NCBI RefSeq assembly: GCF_001027285.1
Contig: NZ_CP011509.1
Location: forward strand, 6,906,501-6,970,500
DNA length: 64,000 nt
Direction: 5' to 3'
DNA from: Archangium gephyra
GTDB taxonomy: Bacteria; Myxococcota; Myxococcia; Myxococcales; Myxococcaceae
Shown here: one piece after another, positions 1-10,000 of the stretch
Position numbering within the stretch: the first letter of the stretch is position 1
Layout of the letters: the number at the start of each line of letters is the position of its first letter
Program-made: the position numbers and the translations under genes
The notes under the pieces: model-generated
Seen by the model: the letters and a program-made list of their open reading frames with translations, nothing else
Databases searched by the model: none
What the model was told of the DNA's origin: nothing

Positions 1-630
1 CTGGCGCACAAGCCGGCGCGGCTCGGCTTCGAGGAAGCCGCCGGGGCGGTGATGTCGGGCGTGACGGCGCTGGTGGCCATGCGCGATGTCGCTCGCGTCC
101 GCGCGGGCCAACAGGTGCTCGTCAACGGGGCCTCCGGTGGCCTGGGGACGTTCGCCGTGCAGATCGCCAGGGCCTTGGGTGCCACGGTCACGGGCGTGTG
201 CAGCACGAGGAACGTCGAGCTGGTGCGTTCGCTCGGTGCCTCCCACGTCATCGACTACACGCGGACGAGCTACCCGGAGCAGGACACGCGCTACGACGTG
301 GTGATGGACAACGTGATGAACCACCCTCCGGCGGTCTCGGCGCGCGTCCTCACCGAGAATGGGGTGTTGCTGCCCAACAGCATCGGCACCCACAAGTGGC
401 TGGGAACGCTGCCGAGCATGGCGTTCGGAGCGCTCTTCAAGTCCAGGCAGTGGCGCACGATTCAATTCGTCCCGTCACGCAAGAACCTCGAGGACATCGG
501 CGCGATGATTCAATCGGGCGCCGTGAAGGTCGTGATCGACAGGACCTATCCGCTCGCGCACGCCGGCCAGGCCGTGGCGCACATGGTGAGCAGGCGCGCG
601 CGCGGACAGATCGTGATCCGCGCCGTGTAG
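1..630 (+). CDS. NAD(P)H-dependent zinc-less MDR oxidoreductase (C-terminal part)
   Basis: The reading frame is open from base 1, so the N-terminal catalytic domain lies outside the window and the first visible ATG (49) is internal. The visible part starts near the nucleotide-binding domain: the segment GASGGLGTFAVQIARALGA is the Rossmann dinucleotide-binding loop of medium-chain dehydrogenases of the quinone-oxidoreductase type (AxxGxxG form). It is followed by GASHVIDY, typical of the same family, and a C-terminal region ending in AHMVSRRARGQIVIRAV, where the family has a conserved 'xxxGKIVLxV' end. No structural-zinc cysteines are visible, which fits the zinc-less quinone oxidoreductase branch. 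The substrate cannot be deduced. Family assignment is secure; the precise function is not. Confidence 0.88.
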   Translation: MAHKPARLGFEEAAGAVMSGVTALVAMRDVARVRAGQQVLVNGASGGLGTFAVQIARALGATVTGVCSTRNVELVRSLGASHVIDYTRTSYPEQDTRYDVVMDNVMNHPPAVSARVLTENGVLLPNSIGTHKWLGTLPSMAFGALFKSRQWRTIQFVPSRKNLEDIGAMIQSGAVKVVIDRTYPLAHAGQAVAHMVSRRARGQIVIRAV

Positions 631-898
631 GCAACGACGAGCAGGCGTCCCCCCTTCTGTGCACTGGGATGAAGCTCCGGTACCACGGGCGAGGGCCGAG
701 ATAGGTGGTCGTCCAGGAGGGCCGCGCGTAAGAACTCGCCGTGCCCCGTCGTGACGTGAGCCAGTCTGTCGTGAGGCCTCCTGGGGGACATACCCGGCAC
801 CGTCACGCTCCCGAACAGCTCCGACTGACCCTTCCTGCTTCGCTGCCGGGTAAGGCTCCTCGCGCTCCGTCCAGACGGGGCGCGGCGAGCGATTACGT

Positions 899-1195
899 TC
901 AGTCCGTCAGCGGATAGCGCCCGAATGTCGTGGGCTCGGGCACGCCCGAGGGCCACGTCTTGAAGGGCGCGATGCCGGGGAACCCGTTGACGAAGCGCTG
1001 ATAGCCGTCCGGCGTCAGGCGAAAGCAGAGCGCCCGGTTCGCGCCGCCGTCGCTGGCCTGCGGCGCCCCCTGGAAGACCGCCTGCTCGACGAGATCCGCC
1101 CGGCTTATCCGGCCCGAGAACTTCTCGCGCGCGGCGAGCAGCGCGAGCTCATCCCCTTCCTTGGTGACGGTAGTGACGTAAACGACGTTAGCCAT
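899..1195 (-). CDS. hypothetical protein, 98 aa
   Basis: The frame could be extended upstream, but the start at 1195 is chosen because a clear GGAGGG ribosome site lies a few bases before this ATG and the upstream extension would run through the region in front of the next gene. The product begins MANVVYVTTVTKEG and contains 'RALCFRLTPDGYQRFVN'. There is no signal peptide, membrane segment or motif that I recognise. It is divergent from the tRNA-dihydrouridine synthase, with about 265 bp between them. Composition looks like normal coding sequence for this genome. Function unknown. Confidence 0.6.
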   Translation of the reverse strand: MANVVYVTTVTKEGDELALLAAREKFSGRISRADLVEQAVFQGAPQASDGGANRALCFRLTPDGYQRFVNGFPGIAPFKTWPSGVPEPTTFGRYPLTD

Positions 1196-1460
1196 GGACA
1201 GCCCTCCGCTATGGTTGCTCGACCTTGGCCCGAAAACACGCATTCGTCGAGCGATGAATTCGAGGTTTGGCTCCGTCCGACAAAGAACGGGTGGATTCAC
1301 GTGGTCGGAGGCGGTCGAATGCTTGGCACTGCTGGCACGAACGCCAACGAAGCTTTCAAGCCGGATTAGAGGGAGGGCAGCCCCGTCGATGCTGGGCCGG
1401 TGCCCTCCGGCTGGTGCTGGAAACCCGCCCAGCCACCACTGGCGTAGACTGTCCGCTCGA

Positions 1461-2465
1461 ATGTCGTCCGACGCCTTCTCCGAGCTCTTCGCCTCGCGGC
1501 CCGTGCTGCTCGCCCCCATGGAGGACGTGAGCGATGCCATCTTCCGGCGCATCTGCCGCCGGTTGGGCGCGGACGTATGCTTCACCGAGTTCGTCAACGT
1601 GGACAACCTGCTGCAGGGGTGTTCCCGCGCCCGGCGCAAGCTCTGGCTGGCGGAGGACGACAGGCCCACCGCCATTCAAATCTACGGCGCGGACCCGGAG
1701 CGGCTGGTGGAGGTGGCGCGGCTGTCCGAGGCGGCGGGGCCGGCCTTCATCGACATCAACTGCGGGTGCTGGGTGCCGAGCATCGCCCGGCGGGGCGCGG
1801 GCGCGGGCTGGCTGCGCGAGCCGGAGGCCATGGTGGCCATGGCGGCGCGGGTGGTGCGCGCGGTATCGCTGCCGGTGACGGTGAAGACACGCATCGGCCT
1901 GGGGCCGGAGGACCGGATGCCGATCGTGGAGTTGGCCCGCCGGTTGGAGGACGTGGGGGTGCGTGCCCTCACCGTGCACTGCCGCACCGCGAAGATGGGC
2001 TACACCGGCGCGGCGGACTGGCGCTGGGCGGCCCTGGCCCAGGCGGCGGTGCGCATCCCCGTCGTCGTCAATGGGGACATCCGTACCGCGGCCGACGTGG
2101 GGCGCGTGCTGGCGGAGACAGGCTGCGCGGGCGCGATGCTGGGACGGGGCGCCATCGCCCACCCCTGGGTGTTTCGCGAGGTGAAGGCGCTGCGCGCGGG
2201 CCATTCCCCCATCCCTCCGGCACCCGCCGAGCGCCTGGGCCTGCTGCACGAGCACCTGCTCGCCCAGGTGGCCGCGCGCGGGGAGGGCCGGGCCGGGCCC
2301 TACATGCGCCGCTATCTGGCGGGCTACCTGAGCGGGGTGGAGGGCGGCGCCGAGCTGCGCGCGCACCTCAATCACTCCGAGCGGCTCGAGGATTGGCTGG
2401 AGCGCATCGCCGCGCTGGAGGCGCGGCTGTCGTCGCGCGGTGCTTGGGAACGCCCTCCTGGGTAG
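1461..2465 (+). CDS. tRNA-dihydrouridine synthase (Dus family)
   Basis: This 334-aa FMN enzyme reduces uridine to dihydrouridine in the tRNA D-loop. An N-terminal TIM barrel is visible: FMN-binding APMEDVSD at residues 18-25, the catalytic cysteine C103 in INCGCW (normally GCP in the family; here W follows), K142 in VKTRIG, H173 in LTVHCRT, and the phosphate-binding loops VNGDI (203-207) and LGRGA (227-231). The C-terminal helical domain follows. The start at 1461 is chosen because similarity begins immediately afterwards; an in-frame upstream extension to 1194 has low-quality composition. Dus subfamily (A/B/C) cannot be fixed from sight. It is followed closely by the hrpA-like helicase, also an RNA-acting enzyme. 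Confidence 0.93.
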   Translation: MSSDAFSELFASRPVLLAPMEDVSDAIFRRICRRLGADVCFTEFVNVDNLLQGCSRARRKLWLAEDDRPTAIQIYGADPERLVEVARLSEAAGPAFIDINCGCWVPSIARRGAGAGWLREPEAMVAMAARVVRAVSLPVTVKTRIGLGPEDRMPIVELARRLEDVGVRALTVHCRTAKMGYTGAADWRWAALAQAAVRIPVVVNGDIRTAADVGRVLAETGCAGAMLGRGAIAHPWVFREVKALRAGHSPIPPAPAERLGLLHEHLLAQVAARGEGRAGPYMRRYLAGYLSGVEGGAELRAHLNHSERLEDWLERIAALEARLSSRGAWERPPG

Positions 2466-2591
2466 GAGGGTTCGCCGCCCAGAGGTGTCAAAGGATTCGC
2501 GGGGAGAATTCCTCCAGGAACGCCGGGCGCGCGGGCGCCCACACACTTCGTCAGAGGCGGAGCGTGCGCTTCAGTGATAGGCCATGCCGCC

Positions 2592-5500
2592 ATGTCCGGC
2601 GACCTACCCATTCCGCCCCCCGGCGGCTTGCCCACCCTGCACTTCCCGCCCGAGCTCCCCATCTCGAGCCGGGTGGAGGACATCACCGCGGCCATCTCCG
2701 CCCATCAGGTGGTCATTGTCGCGGGGGCCACCGGCTCGGGGAAGACGACGCAGCTGCCCAAAGTCCTGCTCGCCATGGGGCGCGGCCGCCCGCGCCAGAT
2801 TGGCGTCACCCAGCCCCGGCGTATCGCCGCGACGAGCGTGGCGGCGCGCGTGGCTCGCGAGCTCGGCACGGAGCTGGGCACGGACGTCGGCTACCAGATT
2901 CGCTTCGAGGACCGCTCGTCCCGGCGGACGGCCGTGAAGTTCATGACCGACGGCGTCCTGCTCGCGCAGATTCACAGCGATCCGCTCCTGCGCCGCTACG
3001 ACACCATTGTGCTCGACGAGGCCCACGAGCGCAGCCTCACCATCGACTTCCTGCTCGGGTGGCTCAAGCGCATCCTCCCCAGGCGCCCCGACCTCAAGGT
3101 GGTGGTGAGCTCGGCCACCATCGAGACCGAGCGCTTCTCGCAGTTCTTCGGGGGGCTCCGGTCATCCAGGTGGAGGGCCGGACCTTTCCGGTGGACGTGC
3201 TCTACGAGCCGCCCCCCGAGGACGACGAGCTCGCCGACTCCGTCGCCGATGCGGTGGCGGACGTGATCTCGCTCGACCCGGACGGGGACGTCCTCGTGTT
3301 CCTCCCCGGGGAGCGGGAAATCCGCGAGGCCGAGACTGCCCTGAACGCACGCGAGCTGCGCGGCACGGTGGTGCAGCCCCTGTATGCGCGCCTGTCGGCC
3401 GCCGAGCAGTCGCGCGTCTTCTCCACCATCCCCCAGCGCCGGGTCATCCTCGCCACCAACGTCGCGGAGACGTCCGTCACCATCCCGGGAATCGTGTACG
3501 TCGTGGACACGGGGGTGGCGCGCCTGTCGCGCTACGATCCACGCTCGGGCACCACACGCCTGCACATCGAGCCGGTCTCCCAGGCCAGCGCCGACCAGCG
3601 CAAAGGGCGCTGCGGCCGCGTGCGCGAGGGCATCTGCGTGCGCCTCTACGACGAGCCGAGCTTCACCTCGCGGCCCGCCTTCACCGATCCGGAAATCAAG
3701 CGCACCGGGCTCGCGGGGGTCATCCTGCGGATGAAGTCCCTCGGCCTCGGTGACGTCGAGGACTTCCCCTTCCTCGACCCGCCCCAGCCGAGGGCCATCG
3801 CCGAGGGCTGGCGGGTGCTCGAGGAGCTCGGGGCCATCGAGGGCAAGGAGCGCACCTTGACGCCGCTCGGCGAGCAGCTCGCGCGCTTCCCGGTGGACCC
3901 GCGCATCGCGCGGATGATTCTCGCCGGCGCCGAGTACGGGTGCCTGGACGAGGTGCTCATCATCGCCGCGGCGCTCAACCTGCAGGACCCGCGTGAGCGG
4001 CCACGGGAGCTCGCGCAGAAGGCGGACGATTTGCACAGCCGCTTCCGTGACGAGCACTCGGACTTCACGGGGCTCCTCAAGCTGTGGGCGTTCGTGCGCG
4101 AGGCCGAGGGCCGGGGGACGTCCCATCTGCGGCGCGTGTGCCGGGACAACTTCCTGTCCTTCCTGCGGGTGCGCGAGTGGCGGGACGTCCAGCGCCAGCT
4201 CGAGGAGACCGTCCGCGAGCTGCGCCTGCCGCGCAAGGGCCGGGGCGCCCCGGCGCGCGGGGACGCCCTGCACCAGGCGCTCCTCACCGGGCTCCTGTCC
4301 CGCATCGGCCAGTGGAATCCGGAGCAGCGCCACTATACGGGCGCCAAGCAGACGCGCTTCATGGTCCACCCCTCGTCGGCGCTCGCGAGAAAGCCCCCCG
4401 CCTGGGTGATGGCCTTCGAGCTCGTGGAGACGTCCCAGCTGTTCGCGCGCACCGTGGCGAAGCTCGACCCGGAGTGGCTCGCGGCGGCGGCCCCCCACCT
4501 GCTCAAGCGCAGCTACTCCGAACCGCACTGGTCGGAGAAGTCCGCGCGCGCCGTGGTGAAGGAGAACGCGACCCTCTTCGGGCTTCAGGTCTTCAAGGAG
4601 CGCCCCGTGGCCCTGGCCAGCATGGACCCCGCCCGGGCCCGGCTGATGTTCATCGAGCATGCCCTGGTGCGCGGCGAGTACCGCACCCGGGGGGCGTTCC
4701 AGGAGAAGAACCGCCAGGTGCTCGAGCGCGTGGCGCGCCTGCGGGACAAGGCCCGGCGCAGCGAGCTGCTCGACAGCGAGGCGCTGCTGACGTTCTTCGA
4801 CGAGCGCCTCCCGGAGGACGTGACGGACGGAGCGGGCTTCGAGGCCTGGCGCCGCAAGGCCGAGGCGGCCGACCCCGGCGTGCTCGTCCTCTCGATGGAG
4901 GATGCCCTCTCGCATGACCCGGGCCTGTCCCCGGCGCACTACCCGGACGCCATCACCCTGCACGGCGCGTCCGTGCCGGTGACGTACACCTTCGACCCCT
5001 CGGCCGAGGACGACGGCATCACCCTGAGCGTGCCGCTGCTGCTGCTCGCCCAGGTGGTCCCGGGTGAGCTCGACTGGACCATCCCCGGGTGGCAGCGGGA
5101 GAAACTCACCGCCCTGCTCGAGCAGATCCCCCGCGCCCAGCGCAAGCAACTGGGGCCGGTGCCAGACCTGGTCGAGCGTCTCGAGAAGGAACTCGTGCCC
5201 TTCCGCGGGCCGATGATTCCAGCGCTCGCGCGTGCGGTGTTCCGGCTGTGCGGCGTGGACGTGCCCGAGGAAGCTCTCCGGACGGATGCCGTGCCGCCGT
5301 ACCTGCGCACCACGCTCCGGGTGCTCGACGAGCGGGGAAAGGAGCTCGCGCGGAGCCGCGACACCGACGCGCTGCTCGAGCAGTACGGGGGACGTGCACG
5401 GGCGGTGCTGCGCAGCGCGGCACCGGCTTCGGACTGGGAGCGCAAGGGGCTGACGGCCTGGACCTTCGGCGAGCTGCCCCCCGTGGTCACCCGGCGGGTC

Positions 5501-6300
5501 GGCGGACTCGAGCTCCGCAGCTACCCCGCGCTCGTCGACCGGGGCGCCGCCGTGGACCTGGTGCTGCTCGAGACCTCCTCCGCCGCCGAGGCGGCCACGC
5601 GCACGGGGGTCCGCCGGCTCCTGATGCTCGCCGCGCGCGGACACGTGGCCGTCAGCGCCGCACGCATGCCGCCGCCCTTCCCGTCCCTGGACGGCGCGCC
5701 GCCCGCGCGGGGCCAGGCCGACGCCTTCCGGGCGCTCGTCCTCGCACGCAGCGTCGACGATGCGTTCAAGCTCGCACCCGGTGCGCCGCTGCCCCGCACG
5801 CAGGCGGCCTTCGAGGCGCTGGTCCGTGAGGGCTCACCGCGCATCGAGCGTGTGGCCCGGGACTGGGCGGACGCCGTCGCTGACACCTCCAGGGAGCTCG
5901 CCACGACGCTCGGTGCACTCAAGGCCGCATCCAAGGGGCCGAGCGGCGCGGCGGCCGTGCGGGACATCCGCTCGCAGCTCGGGCACCTGTTCCCCGCGAA
6001 CCTCATCGAGTGGATTCCCTTGGTGCGCCTGCTGAACTACCCGCGCTACCTCCGCGCGGCCCAGGCACGGCTGTCGCGTGCGGTGGCGAACCCCGGCAAG
6101 GACGCAGGCAAGGCCGAGCCCTTCACCCCCTGTGGGAGAGCTTCCTCGCCAGGCGCGCCACCGTGCGTGACCAGGAGGCGGCGCAGGAGCTGCGGTGGGC
6201 CTTCGAGGAGCTCCGCGTGGCCATCTTCGCTCCGGAAGTGACGACGCCCGTGTCGGTGACGGTGGCGAAGGTCGGCGCGGCCCTCGCGGCGCTGCGCTAG
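2592..6300 (+). pseudogene. hrpA: HrpA-type DEAH ATP-dependent RNA helicase, disrupted by two frameshifts
   Basis: Three consecutive frames together encode one full-length HrpA (about 1236 aa; E. coli HrpA is about 1300). Frame one (2592 to about 3155) carries Walker A GATGSGKT (residues 45-52), DEAHERS and SSAT motifs. The frame then shifts by -1 at a run of six G (3150-3155). The second part (to about 6130) carries the RecA2 domain with QRKGRCGRVREG, the helicase-associated and OB-fold domains and the DUF3418-like C-terminal region. A second -1 shift occurs at a run of five C (6126-6130), after which the last 57 residues read PLWESFLARRAT to the stop at 6300. Each defect is repaired by adding one base to the homopolymer. 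Everything else in the coding sequence looks intact, so a sequencing/assembly error is as likely as a real recent pseudogene. It follows dus in the same direction. Confidence 0.9.
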
Positions 6301-6324
6301 AAGCGAGTGGCTGCTCCTGGAATC

Positions 6325-6924
6325 TCAGAGGAGCCCATGGGCTCGGAACATCCGCTCCAGGATGTCGCGGATGACCGGCTGCTTGCGCTGGTTGTAGTCC
6401 ATCACCCTGCCGCCCTCCGCGTTGATCTGCTCCGCCGACGCGAACTTCGCCGCGGCGTACCGCTCGCGATCCTCCGGGTGGGCGATGAGCCAGTCGCGCA
6501 GCATGCGGTGCCGGATGGCCTCCGGGCAATCGGGGCTCCAGATGTGGATGTTCGCGCGCGGTGAGGCGCCGCGGGCGAACCGGTGCTGGTGGAAGACCGG
6601 CTCCCGGAACAGCACGGGGAAGCCCGCGGCCTCCAGCGCCGGGCGGTAGGCGTCCTCGTCCCTCGAGTCGGGAACGGTGAGGTCGATGTCGATGATCGGC
6701 TTGGCGGGCAGGCCCGGCACCGAGGTGGAGCCGACGTGCTCGATCGAGAGGGCGACGTCGCCGAGCGCAGCGCGGATGCGCTCGGCGAGCGCCTCGAATG
6801 CATCGGGCCAGGCCGGGTCGTACGGCACCACCTCGATGTGCTCGCTCTTCGACGGGGGAACGAAGTACTCGACGCCGTTCGGGTCGTACTCATGGTGGCG
6901 GACGATCTCCGCTGCGCTGGCCAT
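6325..6924 (-). CDS. GrpB family protein (UPF0157, nucleotidyltransferase fold)
   Basis: A 199-aa cytoplasmic protein with the complete GrpB signature: HIEVVPYDPAWPDAFEAL near residues 29-46, then the nucleotidyltransferase-like core EHVGSTSVPGLPAKPIIDID (GS motif and DID acidic pair) and 'NIHIWSPDC' followed by 'RDWLIAHPEDRERYAAAK', all hallmarks of the family. The biochemical role of GrpB proteins is not well established; some members are fused to dephospho-CoA kinase. It is a stand-alone gene convergent with the hrpA-like gene (24 bp apart). Length matches the family, and the start sits just before the conserved region with no strong ribosome site. Confidence 0.9.
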   Translation of the reverse strand: MASAAEIVRHHEYDPNGVEYFVPPSKSEHIEVVPYDPAWPDAFEALAERIRAALGDVALSIEHVGSTSVPGLPAKPIIDIDLTVPDSRDEDAYRPALEAAGFPVLFREPVFHQHRFARGASPRANIHIWSPDCPEAIRHRMLRDWLIAHPEDRERYAAAKFASAEQINAEGGRVMDYNQRKQPVIRDILERMFRAHGLL

Positions 6925-7019
6925 GGCGACCGAGTGTAGACAACGCCGAGACGGACAGCTTCAACAACACTTCCGCCTCCCGGCTCACGCAGCCCGGGAG
7001 GCGGAGTGGGCTCAAGCCG

Positions 7020-10000
7020 TCACGGGCCCGCGGGCGCCGCGGGTCCGTAGAGCTCGAGCTCCGAAATGGAGTACGCGTTGTCTCCCCACACCGGGCTGAT
7101 CCTCACGTAGCGGGCGTCGACCCGGCTCGGGAGGGTGATCATGGGCCGGGTGCGCATCCCCGCGCCTCCATACGAGGGGATGTCCGCCAGCGCGCTCCAG
7201 GTGGCTCCGTCGAGGGAAGACTCGACGAGGTAGCCATCGTTGTTGTCGGCCTGCACCACGACCCGGGCGAGCGGGTGGACCTCGCCGAGATCCACGATCA
7301 AGTACGAGCCCGCTCCGAGCACCGCCACGTACCCGAGATCGCGCCAGTACTGACCCTCGGGCGCGAAGACGGTGTTGGTGATGAGGCGCGGATCTCCATC
7401 GCTCGTGCCGGAGACCGTCACCGGCCTGTTGGCCGCGAGGTTGACGAGCATGTCGTAGCTCGCGGCTGGAGGTTGGGCCGCCGCGGCGCTGTTCGCGAAG
7501 TTCTCGTTCCCGCTGAGCGCGACGTCGAGCGTGCAAGCGTCCAGGAGCGTGGCGTCGGTGATACCCCGGCTGGTGCAGACAGTCCTCGCCGCGGTGCGCT
7601 GGTCGTCCGGGAGATCCCGCGTCCCGACGAATTGGCTCGGGAACGTGCGATCCGTGAACGTGTCGGGGCTCTCGCCCGAGGCGTAGTCGAACAGGGACTC
7701 CGCCAGGGTGACGCGCCAGCTCTCGACGAAGGTGCCGTGGAACTCCTGGAACGTGGGCGAGCTGAGGACGGTGCCGGTGCGGGTGGCGACGTCATCGGAG
7801 CGCTCGCCGTTGAAGTCGCCGAACAGGCCGCGCACCTGTCCCTTGCGCGAGGCCGGGAGCGCCGGGTGGAGATCGAGGTGGTCCGCGGCCAGTTCGACGT
7901 CCAGGTGCTCGCCCGTGCTCGCGGGCCAGGTGAACGTGTACCTGCTACCGCGCAGGCTCACCTTGCCTCCTCCCGTCAGATTGAGCGTGGCCCCCTCCGC
8001 GAGGGGCGTCGCCACGCCATTCACGAGGAGAGGGGTCGTCCTGCCCACGTACAGCGCGACGCGATCGGCGCCCAGAGCGGCGGCCACGGCCGTGTTGATG
8101 GAGACCTGCCTCGACATGAAGAGCGGCTGCTGACGGGCCTGCACCAGGAGCGGCGCCCCCTCCGTGGACTCGAGAACGACGAACTCGCCCACGGCCTGGA
8201 AATCGTAGGCCAGCCCGTCGAAGGTGACGATGTGCGGATCACCCCAGCTCGAGCCGGGGGTAGTGCCACCACCACCACCGCCATCGCTGCCGCCCCCACC
8301 ACCACCACCGCCGTCGCTCCCGCCCCCACCACCACCGCCGTCGCTCCCGCCCCCACCACCACCACCGTCGCTTCCGCCCCCACCACCGCCGTCACTCCCG
8401 CCCCCACCACCACCGTCGCTTCCGCCGCCCCCACCGCCGTCGCTCCCGCCACCACCGCCGCCGTCGCTCCCGCCGCCGCCCCCGTCACTGCCACCACCGC
8501 CGTCGCCCGTACCACCATCCATGCCGCCGTCGGTGCCGCCGCCGGAGGGATCGAAACACCACTTGTAATCCAGACCCGGGCAGCGCCCTTCGGCGCAGGA
8601 GCTGTTGAGGCGCTCGGGCCACGAGTCCTTGCCGAAGACGGTCTTGGGTTGATCCATCGGCCCACCCGGGCCATCCGTGCAGATCTGACCGTAGTCATAG
8701 GCCGCGTACGCATCGGCCATCGCCTGCTTCTGCGCGCCCGTGAAGAAGTCGTAGGGGTTGAAGCCGATGTTCGTCTCCTTTTCCCGGATCTCGAAGTGCA
8801 GGTGCGGCCCGTTCATCGAGCCCGAGGTGGCGAGGAGCTGCCCGGGGACGACGGTGTCGCCGACCTTCAGCCCGGACGCGAGCTCGTTCAGGTGGCCGAA
8901 GATGACGATGTAATCCCCCGCTTGAACGGTGAGGGAAATCTCGTGCTGGTAGCCGCATACCGGGAGGTCCAGGCACGGGCCGCCGTGCCACGGGCAGGAC
9001 TTCCCGTCACCGGCGCAGATCACCGTCCCTCCGACAGGCGAGTAGATGGGGCTGTCGAACGGCAGCGTGAAGTCGATGCCGGAGTGCATGTTGCCGGTGC
9101 AGCGGTAGATGCTTTTGCTGCAGCACTCGGGTCTGATGGCGTTGCCATTGGCGTCCCTCTTGCACTCGCAACACTCGCCATAGGGCATGCCCTTCGAGAA
9201 GCACGTCCGGCCGTAGGGCTGGCCGATCTCGAAGCCCGTGCACTGGGTCCGCCCCGCGCCCAGGTTGGGTGCTCCCTCGACCATGACCGGATCGAAGGGG
9301 AACTGGCAGAAGACGATCGGGGTAGCGGAGGGCCACTCCGTCCCGCTGGTGCACGGGGGCGTGGGCGGGCGGGCACAGGTCTCGCTGAACAGCCGCTCGT
9401 TCAGATCGCAGACCGGGCGAGCACCCGAGTCGCACAGGAAGAGGCCACACCCCACGGACTGCTGGCACTGTTCGCGGCGCATCCCGCGGCAGTTCGCGCG
9501 GTCGTTGATGAAGAAGCTCGGGGTGATGAAGGCCGCGCGGGTGAGGGACGCGGCACCGCCGGACTTGCGCGGCTTCGGGAACCCGGTGGTGTCGGAGACC
9601 TTGACCGTCCGAGGTGAGTTCTCCCACTTGTCCACGGCCGCGAACCGCACGGACGACCAGTCGAGGATGTACCCGGACGAGTCGAGCTCGCTCTTGACCA
9701 GGTCGCAGAACGAGTCCGAGAGGAAGACGTAGAAGAGCTCGTTGCCGGTGAGCGCGCCAATCTCATCGCCGCGCCGCAGCAGCGAGCCGGAGACCAGGCC
9801 GCCGGCGGGCGCGAGGCCCTGGAAGGCGCTGCACAGGCGCACGTCCGAGCCCAGCGTGTGCTCGATGACGAGCGTCTGGAGGCCCTTCGTGTTGCGCTGC
9901 GCCGCCACCACCTCGCCATCGGCCACCGAGTAGATCTTCGTGCCCGGAACGGAGAGGGGCTGGCGGTTGGAGTCCAGCTTGCTGATGGTCTCGCCGAGCT

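Noticed and set aside
631-898. Minus-strand ORF covering the gap after the MDR gene
   Set aside because: Arg/Pro/Ser-rich, no ribosome site, no recognisable family.
1196-1460. Tandem TGGCAC sequences suggesting a sigma-54 promoter
   Set aside because: The required GG-N10-GC spacing is not met.
1577-3150. Upstream part of the long plus-strand frame that joins the hrpA middle section
   Set aside because: It is an out-of-frame reading of the Dus gene and the first part of hrpA; only the portion after the frameshift is real.
2996-5644. Long open frame (882 codons) on the minus strand opposite hrpA
   Set aside because: It is the reverse complement of conserved helicase coding sequence; long antisense frames are expected in high-GC DNA.
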